Notes under the pieces: generated by a model | Told to the model about the DNA's origin: nothing | The model's input: the letters and a program-made list of their open reading frames with translations, nothing else | Databases searched by the model: none | Assembly (NCBI GenBank): GCA_964555675.1 | Contig: CAZKTU010000327.1 | Coordinates: forward strand, 1 to 6,287 | Direction of reading: 5' to 3' | Source of the DNA: CAIWXH01 sp964555675 | GTDB lineage: Bacteria > Chloroflexota > Chloroflexia > Chloroflexales > Chloroflexaceae | DNA: 6,287 nucleotides | Program-made: the position numbers and the translations under genes | Shown here: one piece after another, positions 1 through 6,287 of the stretch | Layout: every line of letters starts with the position of its first letter | Numbering within the stretch: the stretch's first letter is position 1

Positions 1-20
1 CGTAAATACCATGTAAACAC
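1..20 (+). repeat. Two-copy 9-bp direct repeat YGTAAAYAC
   Basis: CGTAAATAC at 1-9 and TGTAAACAC at 12-20 match at 7 of 9 positions, and both differences are C/T exchanges. The copies start 11 bp apart, about one helical turn. This could be a tandem operator half-site pair upstream of the operon, or chance. A further CGTAAACAC occurs inside the cassette B coding sequence near 5281, which weakens the regulatory reading. Confidence 0.25.
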
Positions 21-44
21 TTCACGCAGTCCCCCTTTTCCCCC
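1..44 (+). promoter_or_regulatory. Upstream leader of the cassette operon (partial)
   Basis: This is the visible tail of the region upstream of the cassette A gene. It has an in-frame TAA at 3-5 and no in-frame start codon before the ATG at 45, which fixes that start as the first possible one. The last 20 bases are almost all pyrimidine (a C-run, four T, a C-run), so there is no Shine-Dalgarno sequence at the usual distance. Any promoter is probably further upstream, outside the window; I cannot assign -35 or -10 boxes here. Confidence 0.4.
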
Positions 45-3000
45 ATGAAGAGCCTCCCCCGCTTGCACCTCGCGCCCCTGCGCGCCCGTCGGGACGCCTT
101 TGTCCTCGTGGCCGTCCTCCTTCTAGTTGCCCTCGCGACTGTCCTCGTCGTCGTCTCGACCATGATGGCCCACATTGAGCGCACCGCCGCCGCAAACTCG
201 GCAAAAACCGAACGCGCCCGGGCCAATGCCCTTTTTGCTCTCGACGTAGCGCTCAACCAACTCCAGACCGCTGCCGGACCCGACCAGCGAATTACCGCCA
301 GGGCGGAGATTTTGGATTCCACACCGGCCACCACGAATGTGGACGGGGTCAATCAACCATATTGGACGGGTGTGTGGAGAACCGGGAACGCGAGCCTTGA
401 TATTGCGAATTCAGGCACGCCTCAGCGTCAGACGAGTTTTAACGCAACAAGCACCTCTCCGACGCAAGCCGAAAAGGCTGCGAGCGCGGTGTGGCTTGTT
501 TCTGGCACGAATACGGTCAGCCCCGTGACATTTAATGACACCACGGCCTCGAGCAGAAACGCAACGGCCGTCGTCATTGCCCGGCGACTCGGGGCCCAAT
601 CGGCCAATGTGACTGTGCCACTTGTCGCTATAAGGCCGTCTGGAAATACTTCCACAACAGTTGGAAGTTACGGTTTCTGGGTCTCCGACGAAGGCATAAA
701 GGCCAAAGTCAATCTTAGTGACCCTAACATAGCGGCATCGACCGTCTCGCGAACGCAAGCGCGCTTCGTAGCTCCGCATGGCACAGATACGAGAAAGGGA
801 GTTCTCGGAGTGAATGCATCCCCCGACCTCCGAAGTGAACCGAATCTCCCTCGCATCACTACACTGGCATCCCTCACCCAAGTTAATGGACTCTCGAACT
901 TTTCCTCGCGCAACTCTTCCCTCGATGCGACAACTGTCAGCTACGGCGTGCTTGCCGATGTAGTGCGCGGAGGCCTGAAGAAAGATCTGACATCCGCATT
1001 TGAGAATGCATCTGGCTTTGCAGCATTCTCAACAACCTACGGTAACGGAGCCACTCTGCCCATGCTTTACCGCTATGCAACTGCTGCCGGACAAACTGTT
1101 CCCGTTGGCAATCAAGGTGCCAACGTCGGGATAACCGATGGCCTGCCTTGGGCATCTCTGTTCTTTTTCTACAACTGCTACAAGGGCCAGATGTCTAGTC
1201 CGTATCCCGTGGCGGGAACTCCTCTTCCTATCACGCCTACTAGCTCAGGGAACCCTGCTACTCAGCCCAACCAAGTTTCACCAAGAGCATACGGGCTTAA
1301 CGTGGGTGCATCTACAAAGCAGGCCTCTCTGTTACCTCTCCCCATTGCTTTTCGTGTCGATATAGCTCTTTCAAGCTACAATGCGGGAAGTTCGGGCTCG
1401 CCTGATTGGCGACTGCGGCTGCATTATTACCCACAGTTAGTACTCTACAACCCCTACACGGTTCGAATTTCCGCTGCAAATTTCCAGTTTGTTCGAAACT
1501 TCGGAGCATTCGCAACTGCGGGATCGTTCAATCACACATCCCCGACAGTAACATCTATTCGAATCAATGCCGTCACGCCTGGTGCGCCTCCAACCACCGT
1601 TACGATACCATATTTTCTGGTGAACCAGGCAGCAAATGGACGTCTTCAACTTGCGACGCAAGTCGGCTCTGCGGCGGTAATGGAACCCGGCGAGACAAGG
1701 GTGTTCGGTCTTGATGCAGATGCGTCACGTTCAACACCTCGCGATGCCATTACCTTTGCAAACTTGGTATCCACACCGAACATGTCGCCAGACTTTTCTC
1801 AGTATTGTGATGTGCTCACTACTTCTGATGGGACAACAGGCATCAGTGCAGGCGCACCATACTCGACGACTGATCCCAACACTACGATATCTGTCCAATT
1901 GGCGGCCCCCTCTTTGAGGTGTCAAGCCGTTGATAGCTTTATCGAGCCAAGATCTCTCAAGTGGCCAAACAATGATGGAGGTGTGCGATTTCAAGCTGGA
2001 GGAACCTATCAACAGTCGGCAGCTTCGAGCAGTTGGGCAACCATTCCGATTTCGGCACTTTCAGGAGCCCCTCGCCGTATCATCGGCTTCTATATTCGGC
2101 AGAAAGGGATACAGCAGACCTCCAGCACGTATACCTACACAAATGCAGCCAGTCTATTGCCTGCTTTTATGGGTAACTGTGCGTCCTTCAATCCGCTCGA
2201 AGATTCAGCTTCGACATTCTGGAAGGAAGTCTACCTAAGTCCTCTCGGTGTGAACTACCAAAACGGACAAGCAGATGTTCAAATGGCACCAGCCCGCTAC
2301 AATTCAAACATGTGGGAAACCTCATTTGGTCAATTGAGCGCAGGAGCAGGAGCCCCAGGAACGAACGTGCTACTCAGGGATGTTCCAAATCAGCCTTTGA
2401 TCTCCTTGGGTCAGTTCATGCATATGCCAACCCTGAATTTTCTAACTATTGGGGCATTCGCATACTATGCTACAGGCAACATGTTTGTCGGAGGTTCGCT
2501 GGCTCATCCGCTCATGCCGACTAGCCAGAATGCGCTTGTTGTTAACTCCACGACAAGTGCAGCTGCGGGCGCAGATACCTTGTTTATGGACGACTCCTTC
2601 CTCTCCAATCAGGAGCTTTTTGATCGATTCTTCTTGTCCACTGTTCCCCCTTCCTCATTAAACGCGGCAGGAACGACCTACCCTCAAGCTTGGACGGAGT
2701 TCAATAGTGCAAACTCTGGCAGCCGACTTTCCGATGCTACCAAACCGCTCTTGAATCCCCGGATTAGACCATATTTCAACAATGGAATAGCTCCATTGAT
2801 GGATGATTTGAGGAACGTGGACCGCGCGGCCGCAAATCTCCTGCTTGACGGAGCATTCAATGTCAATTCTACCTCGGTGCCCGCGTGGGTGGCATTGCTC
2901 TCGAGCCTCTCAGGAAACAGTTTTCAAGTTTGGAATGCAAATTCCCAAGGTTTGTCGTCAGGAAGCCCGATCACATTCTCCTCATCAACTCTGCAAAATC

Positions 3001-3638
3001 CCATCTCACGATTCTGGTCCGCTGTTGGTCTTGGTAGTGTGAACCAGCCATGGTCGGGTTTGCGGGCTCTCTCCGACAGTCAAGTTCAGGAATTGGCGGC
3101 TCGAATCGTTGAAGAGGTCAAGACCCGAGGGCCCTTCTTGTCGATGGCTGACTTCTTGAACAGACGGCTCGGAACTGCGAGCGCACTCACGCGGGTTGGA
3201 GCTCTTCAAGCGGCGATAGATAAAACGAGCCCCGATATCAACGCTGCCATGAAAATTGGTGCTCCCATCTCAGTCTCTGGTGGCAACCCAGTGGTTTATC
3301 CGGCCAACATGCAAGATGCACAAGGTAACCCTTGGAATTCTGCTATTGGAATCCCTGGTTACCTGATGCAGCAGGATCTCGTTCAAGCGTTTTCCCCGGT
3401 TATGACAGCAAGGTCAGACACCTTCACGGTCAGAACCTATGGTGAGGTGAGGAACCAAATCACAGGAGTAGTAGAGGGGAGCGCATACGGAGAAGCTGTG
3501 GTGCAGCGCCTTCCAGAGTATTTTGATCCAAGCCAACCGCCCGAGACCGCTCTTGCAGCAGCGAATGGGATCAATTCAAACTTTGGCAGACGATTCCGCG
3601 TCGTGTCGTTTAGATGGCTGAATGAAAATGAAATTTAA
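45..3638 (+). CDS. vccA: Verru_Chthon cassette protein A, GspK-like giant pseudopilin
   Basis: This 1197-aa envelope protein is of unknown function and matches the TIGR02600 family style. The N-terminus has a basic leader (R13, R15, R16), then A18-F19 and a hydrophobic helix to about residue 38. Position +5 from F19 is A23, so the usual prepilin Glu is absent, as in GspK. Blocks I recognise for the family, in order: YWTGVW at 106-111; GFWVSDEG at 210-217; RGGLKKDLT at 308-316; LHYYPQLVLYNPY at 459-471; EPGETRVF at 547-554; PLISLGQF at 784-791; DDSFLSNQELFDRFF at 849-863; DGAFNVNSTSVPAW at 935-948; RGPFLSMADFLNRRL at 1028-1042; SDTFTVRTYGE at 1124-1134; GEAVVQRLPEY at 1149-1159; and a C-terminal GRRFRVVSFRW at 1181-1191. 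The region 1010-1042 may be a helical, GspK-like SAM/HhH element (inference). The protein is rich in Ser, Thr and Asn and has only four cysteines, which suits a surface location. It is the first visible gene of the operon and overlaps the next one by 17 bp. Family call is strong; function is unknown. Confidence 0.93.
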   Translation: MKSLPRLHLAPLRARRDAFVLVAVLLLVALATVLVVVSTMMAHIERTAAANSAKTERARANALFALDVALNQLQTAAGPDQRITARAEILDSTPATTNVDGVNQPYWTGVWRTGNASLDIANSGTPQRQTSFNATSTSPTQAEKAASAVWLVSGTNTVSPVTFNDTTASSRNATAVVIARRLGAQSANVTVPLVAIRPSGNTSTTVGSYGFWVSDEGIKAKVNLSDPNIAASTVSRTQARFVAPHGTDTRKGVLGVNASPDLRSEPNLPRITTLASLTQVNGLSNFSSRNSSLDATTVSYGVLADVVRGGLKKDLTSAFENASGFAAFSTTYGNGATLPMLYRYATAAGQTVPVGNQGANVGITDGLPWASLFFFYNCYKGQMSSPYPVAGTPLPITPTSSGNPATQPNQVSPRAYGLNVGASTKQASLLPLPIAFRVDIALSSYNAGSSGSPDWRLRLHYYPQLVLYNPYTVRISAANFQFVRNFGAFATAGSFNHTSPTVTSIRINAVTPGAPPTTVTIPYFLVNQAANGRLQLATQVGSAAVMEPGETRVFGLDADASRSTPRDAITFANLVSTPNMSPDFSQYCDVLTTSDGTTGISAGAPYSTTDPNTTISVQLAAPSLRCQAVDSFIEPRSLKWPNNDGGVRFQAGGTYQQSAASSSWATIPISALSGAPRRIIGFYIRQKGIQQTSSTYTYTNAASLLPAFMGNCASFNPLEDSASTFWKEVYLSPLGVNYQNGQADVQMAPARYNSNMWETSFGQLSAGAGAPGTNVLLRDVPNQPLISLGQFMHMPTLNFLTIGAFAYYATGNMFVGGSLAHPLMPTSQNALVVNSTTSAAAGADTLFMDDSFLSNQELFDRFFLSTVPPSSLNAAGTTYPQAWTEFNSANSGSRLSDATKPLLNPRIRPYFNNGIAPLMDDLRNVDRAAANLLLDGAFNVNSTSVPAWVALLSSLSGNSFQVWNANSQGLSSGSPITFSSSTLQNPISRFWSAVGLGSVNQPWSGLRALSDSQVQELAARIVEEVKTRGPFLSMADFLNRRLGTASALTRVGALQAAIDKTSPDINAAMKIGAPISVSGGNPVVYPANMQDAQGNPWNSAIGIPGYLMQQDLVQAFSPVMTARSDTFTVRTYGEVRNQITGVVEGSAYGEAVVQRLPEYFDPSQPPETALAAANGINSNFGRRFRVVSFRWLNENEI

Positions 3639-4443
3639 TCGTTCCGTGACAACCAAAGGCAAGTCGTTCGCGACAAAGTCAAAACCGCTATCTGTCTCAG
3701 TTGAATCGACGACTAGCTTTCGCATTCTGTTTCTGATCGTCTTTCTTCTTTGCATTCTCTGTCTGGGGGAAGCGCTATACGCCCAGTCTGCCTCCCCCAC
3801 GCCTTCCCCAGCCCGTTTTCGCACGCTGGGGTTGGGAGTTTCCATCTCAGATTTGAACTACCTCTTGGACGACAAAGATGTTCCGATCCAAGTCATCAGC
3901 GATGCCCGTTCGGTCTTTTACCCCAGGCCAAAAGTTGATCGTTTCACACTCTATCGGTTGAAAGCGCAACCCGATGGCACCATGGCTAGGGTTCCGGCAG
4001 CGGAGGTTGACCTTGGCCCCGGAGGAGAATTGCCACTCGTCATTTTGTCGGGCGATTCAACCTCTTCAGGGAAACTCAAAGTCGAGGTCTTGAACGATAC
4101 GATCAAGGCATTTCCCGGAGGCACTTTTCGAGTTTTGAACCGTGACAAGGCGGAGTTGGGAGCTGTGCTTAGCGGTAAAGCTCATCGCATTCCGCCGCTT
4201 AGCGAGCAGGTTATCGAGCCTCGGCTCGAGCAAGACCGCCGAACGGTCTTCTTCCAGCTCTTCAAATTTGCTGGGGGCAGATCGACGCTTCTCTACAGCA
4301 GCAACTGGGCCGTGAATCGGGAACTGAGAACGATGGTGCTTGTTGCCGCTCCACAACCCCCGCAAATCGAGCCCATGGTTCTCCGAATCGGCGAGAGCAT
4401 TGGCCTTCTTGACTTACCAGAGCCACAAGCCTCGCGGAACTGA
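3622..4443 (+). CDS. Cassette-associated exported protein of unknown function
   Basis: This 273-aa protein is one I do not recognise at family level. Residues 1-32 are a Lys/Ser/Thr-rich, hydrophilic N-terminus. Residues 33-49 are strongly hydrophobic (FRILFLIVFLLCILCLG), followed by ALYA-QSA at 51-57, which could be a signal peptidase I site; an uncleaved membrane anchor is the alternative. The rest (about 60-273) looks beta-rich, with alternating hydrophobic residues, a short RTLGLGVSISDLNYLL stretch after the signal, a Gly/Pro-rich centre, and a SSNWAVNRELRTMVLVA segment at about 227-243. There are no cysteines after the signal and no obvious catalytic motif. The start at 3622 overlaps vccA by 17 bp; an in-frame ATG at 3628 (Met3) is equally possible, since neither has a clear Shine-Dalgarno sequence. 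vccD follows after 3 bp. Its place between cassette genes suggests a periplasmic accessory role for the pseudopilins (inference only). Confidence 0.85.
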   Translation: MKMKFNRSVTTKGKSFATKSKPLSVSVESTTSFRILFLIVFLLCILCLGEALYAQSASPTPSPARFRTLGLGVSISDLNYLLDDKDVPIQVISDARSVFYPRPKVDRFTLYRLKAQPDGTMARVPAAEVDLGPGGELPLVILSGDSTSSGKLKVEVLNDTIKAFPGGTFRVLNRDKAELGAVLSGKAHRIPPLSEQVIEPRLEQDRRTVFFQLFKFAGGRSTLLYSSNWAVNRELRTMVLVAAPQPPQIEPMVLRIGESIGLLDLPEPQASRN

Positions 4444-4446
4444 ACA

Positions 4447-5052
4447 ATGACTGGTCGTTTCGAGCGTTCTAATGCCTTCTCCCTCGTGGAGCTCCTCGTT
4501 GTGATCGCAATCATCGCGATCATGGCCACGGCGGGAACTGTGGCTCTCACAAGTGGTGGGAATTCGGTCCAGAGTGCATCATCTGCTGCGGCTTCGCTTT
4601 TCACCATGGCGAGAACGGAGGCGATTCTTCGGCGGACCAACACGCTGGTTCTGGTGGATACCGCCTACAACGCACAAAGGCCAGATAACTTCTTGAGAAG
4701 GATGACTGTGGTGTATTCGACAAACGGAGGCGCAAGTTGGACCCAAGCCACGCGCTGGACAGCGCTCCCCGGCAATGCCTTCTTCAACCGTGATGCAAGC
4801 GCGGGTACGGGAACCCTACCGACCACAAATATTCCCAGCCTGCCGGGTGCCAACGGCAGCGGGCCCTACGTATATTACGAGTTCCTGCCCAACGGACAGA
4901 CGAGCAGTCGACAACTCTTTGTCGTGTCGCGCGGCACCGCTCCCGGGGGCCAGTTCCAAGAAATTAATTCCACGAACCGCGCTGGGTTCGTTCTCCAAAG
5001 AATGGGGCGGCCCACGTTTTTCCAATCCTATTCGGAGGTCGGCACCCCATGA
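4447..5052 (+). CDS. vccD: Verru_Chthon cassette protein D, GspH-like pseudopilin
   Basis: This 201-aa predicted minor pseudopilin fits the TIGR02596 family. It has a basic leader MTGRFERSNA, predicted prepilin peptidase cleavage between A10 and F11, Glu at +5 (E15), and a hydrophobic helix FSLVELLVVIAIIAIMATAG to about residue 30. Ala at -1 is common in this phylum. The segment 45-70 (SAAASLFTMARTEAILRRTN and following) resembles the amphipathic helix of GspH-type pseudopilins, where an 'AR.EAI.R' pattern is typical. The C-terminal domain is Gly/Ser/Thr-rich and probably beta, with one Asp-box-like motif STNGGASW at 91-98. A weak GGAA at 4436-4439 precedes the ATG by 7 bases; otherwise translation is probably coupled to the gene 3 bp upstream. 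The stop overlaps the vccB start as ATGA. Pseudopilin identity is near certain from the N-terminus; assignment to D rather than another class rests on size, helix pattern and the presence of B and C beside it. Confidence 0.9.
   Translation: MTGRFERSNAFSLVELLVVIAIIAIMATAGTVALTSGGNSVQSASSAAASLFTMARTEAILRRTNTLVLVDTAYNAQRPDNFLRRMTVVYSTNGGASWTQATRWTALPGNAFFNRDASAGTGTLPTTNIPSLPGANGSGPYVYYEFLPNGQTSSRQLFVVSRGTAPGGQFQEINSTNRAGFVLQRMGRPTFFQSYSEVGTP
5034..5039 (+). promoter_or_regulatory. Shine-Dalgarno site for vccB
   Basis: GGAGGT lies inside the end of vccD, 9 bases before the ATG at 5049 and 12 before the second ATG at 5052. The spacing favours 5049. It is the only textbook Shine-Dalgarno sequence among the five gene starts here. 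Confidence 0.7.
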
Positions 5053-5630
5053 TGGCACGAAGCACAAAAGCGGGATTCAGTCTGGTCGAAATCGTTCTGG
5101 CGCTCGGAATTGTGAGCGTCTCCTTGCTGGCCATCTTCGGCATGTTTGGCGCCGCGCTCAAAACAAACAACGAGACGATTTCCCAGCAGGAGGTGCTCGG
5201 GATGACACGGTCCTTCAACGATTTTCTGAGGGCCACAAATGCCAGTGGAGGTGGCGGATTCACCAATGTGTATCCATGGATCGTAAACACGAACAATCAG
5301 CCCCGCCTCATGGCCTTCGTCATGACGAACGGCATCATAACCAATGGATTTGCGACGAACAGCACCTTCCGTTCAGTCGCAAGTGATCCGAGACAGCGTC
5401 AGGGCAGGCTCTACGAAATGAAGCTCTCGCTCTCGCCGAACATGCCGCTTCGTCAGGCAAACGGCTCCCTCATCGCCCGGCCGCAGGCCTCTGATCTTCC
5501 CGCCACTGCCGCTGCCTACACGAACGACGCCATGCTGGCCATCCAAGTCTCCGCCCATGTTGTCCCTTCGGTGGATGCCATCGTCACAAACCAGCCCGTA
5601 TTCACCTATGAGACGACACTGTCACGCTAG
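5049..5630 (+). CDS. vccB: Verru_Chthon cassette protein B, GspI/PilV-like pseudopilin
   Basis: This 193-aa predicted minor pseudopilin fits the TIGR02598 family. The leader MMARSTKAG ends in Gly9, cleavage is predicted before F10, Glu at +5 is E14, and the helix FSLVEIVLALGIVSVSLLAI is followed by FGMFGAAL to about residue 37. The 'SLVE..LALGIVS' pattern is the B-type signature and resembles GspI/PilV. The mature domain is Asn/Thr-rich, with many TN pairs at about 80-105, and includes RLYEMKLSLSPN at 120-131, a likely beta-strand block. No cysteine is present. The ATG at 5049 overlaps the vccD stop by 4 bp (ATGA) and has a good Shine-Dalgarno sequence. The 3' end overlaps the vccC start by 23 bp in another frame. 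The product would be inserted in the inner membrane, processed and methylated by a prepilin peptidase encoded elsewhere, and assembled into a pseudopilus (family knowledge plus inference). Confidence 0.91.
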   Translation: MMARSTKAGFSLVEIVLALGIVSVSLLAIFGMFGAALKTNNETISQQEVLGMTRSFNDFLRATNASGGGGFTNVYPWIVNTNNQPRLMAFVMTNGIITNGFATNSTFRSVASDPRQRQGRLYEMKLSLSPNMPLRQANGSLIARPQASDLPATAAAYTNDAMLAIQVSAHVVPSVDAIVTNQPVFTYETTLSR

Positions 5631-6287
5631 GCGGGGGTTCACACTCATCGAGATGCTGGTGGCGTTCGCCGTCGGGGCGCTTGTGCTCGTGACGCTGGCT
5701 CAAATCATTTCGTCCTCCCTGACGGTCTCTCGTCGTACGAACAGTTCGCTCATGGCCGCCAGTGGAGCCTCGGCGGCAATTGACATGGTGGCCAATGATC
5801 TGGAGTCTGTCGTGGCCACGGCCCAACCCTTCGCAGTGCTTGAGACGGTCAACGACACGGTCGGTGGACTGTCCAACGTGAAGCGCGTCTTTATGCTGAC
5901 GGCTGGTGGCGCTGACCTCCTCAGTGCAAATGCCAGCGAGTTCGGGCAAGTGCGGGCGATCTCCTACCGCCTGGCGCGGCAGGACATCATCAAGCCCGGC
6001 GGCAGCAACGACGTCTACGGCCTGTATCGGCAAACGGTCTCCTCGAACCAAACCTTCTCGGGCTTTCTTGGTCGGACGGACAACCTCTCCGGTGCTGCCT
6101 GGCCGGGAAGTGCAAGCCTCGACGAGCTGATCCTTGCGAATGTCGTGGATTTCCAAGTCCGTCTTCTCCCGGCGGGTAACGCGGAGCCAATGAATCGCTC
6201 CAACGAGCCAATCCTAATCCGTGGGCGCACTCCGGCCGTGAGTGGCGCAAACCAAACATCAACTCCTGCTTGGATCGAGGTGACCCT
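5608..6287 (+). CDS. vccC: Verru_Chthon cassette protein C, GspJ-like pseudopilin (3' truncated by window)
   Basis: The frame is open from 5608 to the window edge: 226 complete codons plus two bases, no stop. The N-terminus MRRHCHARRG, then FTLIEMLVAF, is a textbook prepilin signal: Gly10 at -1, F11 at +1, E15 at +5, and a helix to about residue 34. After it, SGASAAIDMVANDLESVVAT (about 52-71) is the helix-plus-'DL' pattern of GspJ/PilW-type subunits. Further blocks are YRLARQD from 120, GLYR at 138-141, NVVDFQVRLLP at 178-188, and WIEVT at 222-226 just before the edge; a family member would normally continue for several tens of residues or more. The start overlaps vccB by 23 bp. An in-frame ATG at 5575 would lengthen the leader by 11 residues; I prefer 5608 because it gives a compact basic leader. 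Neither has a convincing Shine-Dalgarno sequence, so coupling to vccB is likely. C-class assignment is good, helped by the neighbouring A, D and B genes. Confidence 0.9.
   Translation, partial: MRRHCHARRGFTLIEMLVAFAVGALVLVTLAQIISSSLTVSRRTNSSLMAASGASAAIDMVANDLESVVATAQPFAVLETVNDTVGGLSNVKRVFMLTAGGADLLSANASEFGQVRAISYRLARQDIIKPGGSNDVYGLYRQTVSSNQTFSGFLGRTDNLSGAAWPGSASLDELILANVVDFQVRLLPAGNAEPMNRSNEPILIRGRTPAVSGANQTSTPAWIEVT

Noticed and set aside
411..881. A 156-codon - strand open frame inside vccA
   Set aside because: It lies wholly within conserved vccA sequence, including the GFWVSDEG block, and its translation shows no coherent protein features.
3614..3616. ATG shortly before the start of the unknown gene
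   Set aside because: It is in a different frame from that gene and does not lead into any supported coding sequence.
4214..4229. Perfect inverted repeat TCGAGCC-TC-GGCTCGA
   Set aside because: It sits in the middle of the unknown gene's coding region, has only a two-base centre and no following T-run, so it is neither a terminator nor a convincing operator.
4775..5386. A 203-codon + strand open frame in the third frame across the vccD/vccB junction
   Set aside because: It overlaps two strongly supported genes in a different frame, is rich in Arg, His and Ser without domain character, has no signal or motif, and has no Shine-Dalgarno site. It is a shadow frame.
5602..6156. A 184-codon - strand open frame opposite vccC
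   Set aside because: It is antisense to a clear prepilin gene, its product is rich in Arg, His and Asp without recognisable features, and GC-rich coding DNA often gives such open antisense frames.
45..6287. Complete type II secretion or type IV pilus system
   Set aside because: Only pseudopilin-like subunits and one exported protein are present. No assembly ATPase, platform protein, secretin or prepilin peptidase is visible in the window.

Overview
The window suggests a Verrucomicrobiota genome. All five genes lie on the + strand. Four of them fit a group of families known almost only from that phylum, the 'Verru_Chthon cassette' proteins A, B, C and D (NCBIfam/TIGRFAM families TIGR02600, TIGR02598, TIGR02599 and TIGR02596). 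These family assignments come from recognising N-terminal prepilin-type segments and conserved blocks by eye; no search was run.

Layout. Bases 1-44 are the tail of an upstream intergenic region, with a small direct repeat and no clear ribosome binding site. Bases 45-3638 encode a very large cassette protein A (1197 aa). Bases 3622-4443 encode a 273-aa exported protein that I do not recognise. Bases 4447-5052 encode cassette protein D, 5049-5630 cassette protein B, and 5608 to the window edge the first 226 codons of cassette protein C. C has no stop codon inside the window, so it is easy to miss in an ORF list that requires one. Junctions are tight throughout: 17-bp overlap, 3-bp gap, 4-bp ATGA overlap, 23-bp overlap. 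No terminator-like structure or promoter-sized gap interrupts the run, so it reads as one operon, A-X-D-B-C.

How the genes may work together. D, B and C carry the type IV prepilin signal (a short basic leader, Gly or Ala at -1, Phe at +1, Glu at +5, then a hydrophobic helix). A has a similar start but lacks Glu at +5, as the type II secretion minor pseudopilin GspK does. By N-terminal style and size, D resembles GspH, B resembles GspI, C resembles GspJ, and A would be an enlarged GspK-like subunit. The D-B-C order repeats the H-I-J order of type II secretion operons, with the K-like gene moved to the front and enlarged. My inference is a pseudopilus tip or minor-pilin complex with a very large surface domain on A. 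Protein X would be a periplasmic or membrane-anchored accessory factor. The cassette's function is not established as far as I know. The window contains no ATPase, prepilin peptidase, secretin or platform protein, so assembly machinery must come from elsewhere in the genome.

I saw no tRNA, rRNA, CRISPR array, insertion sequence or phage gene.
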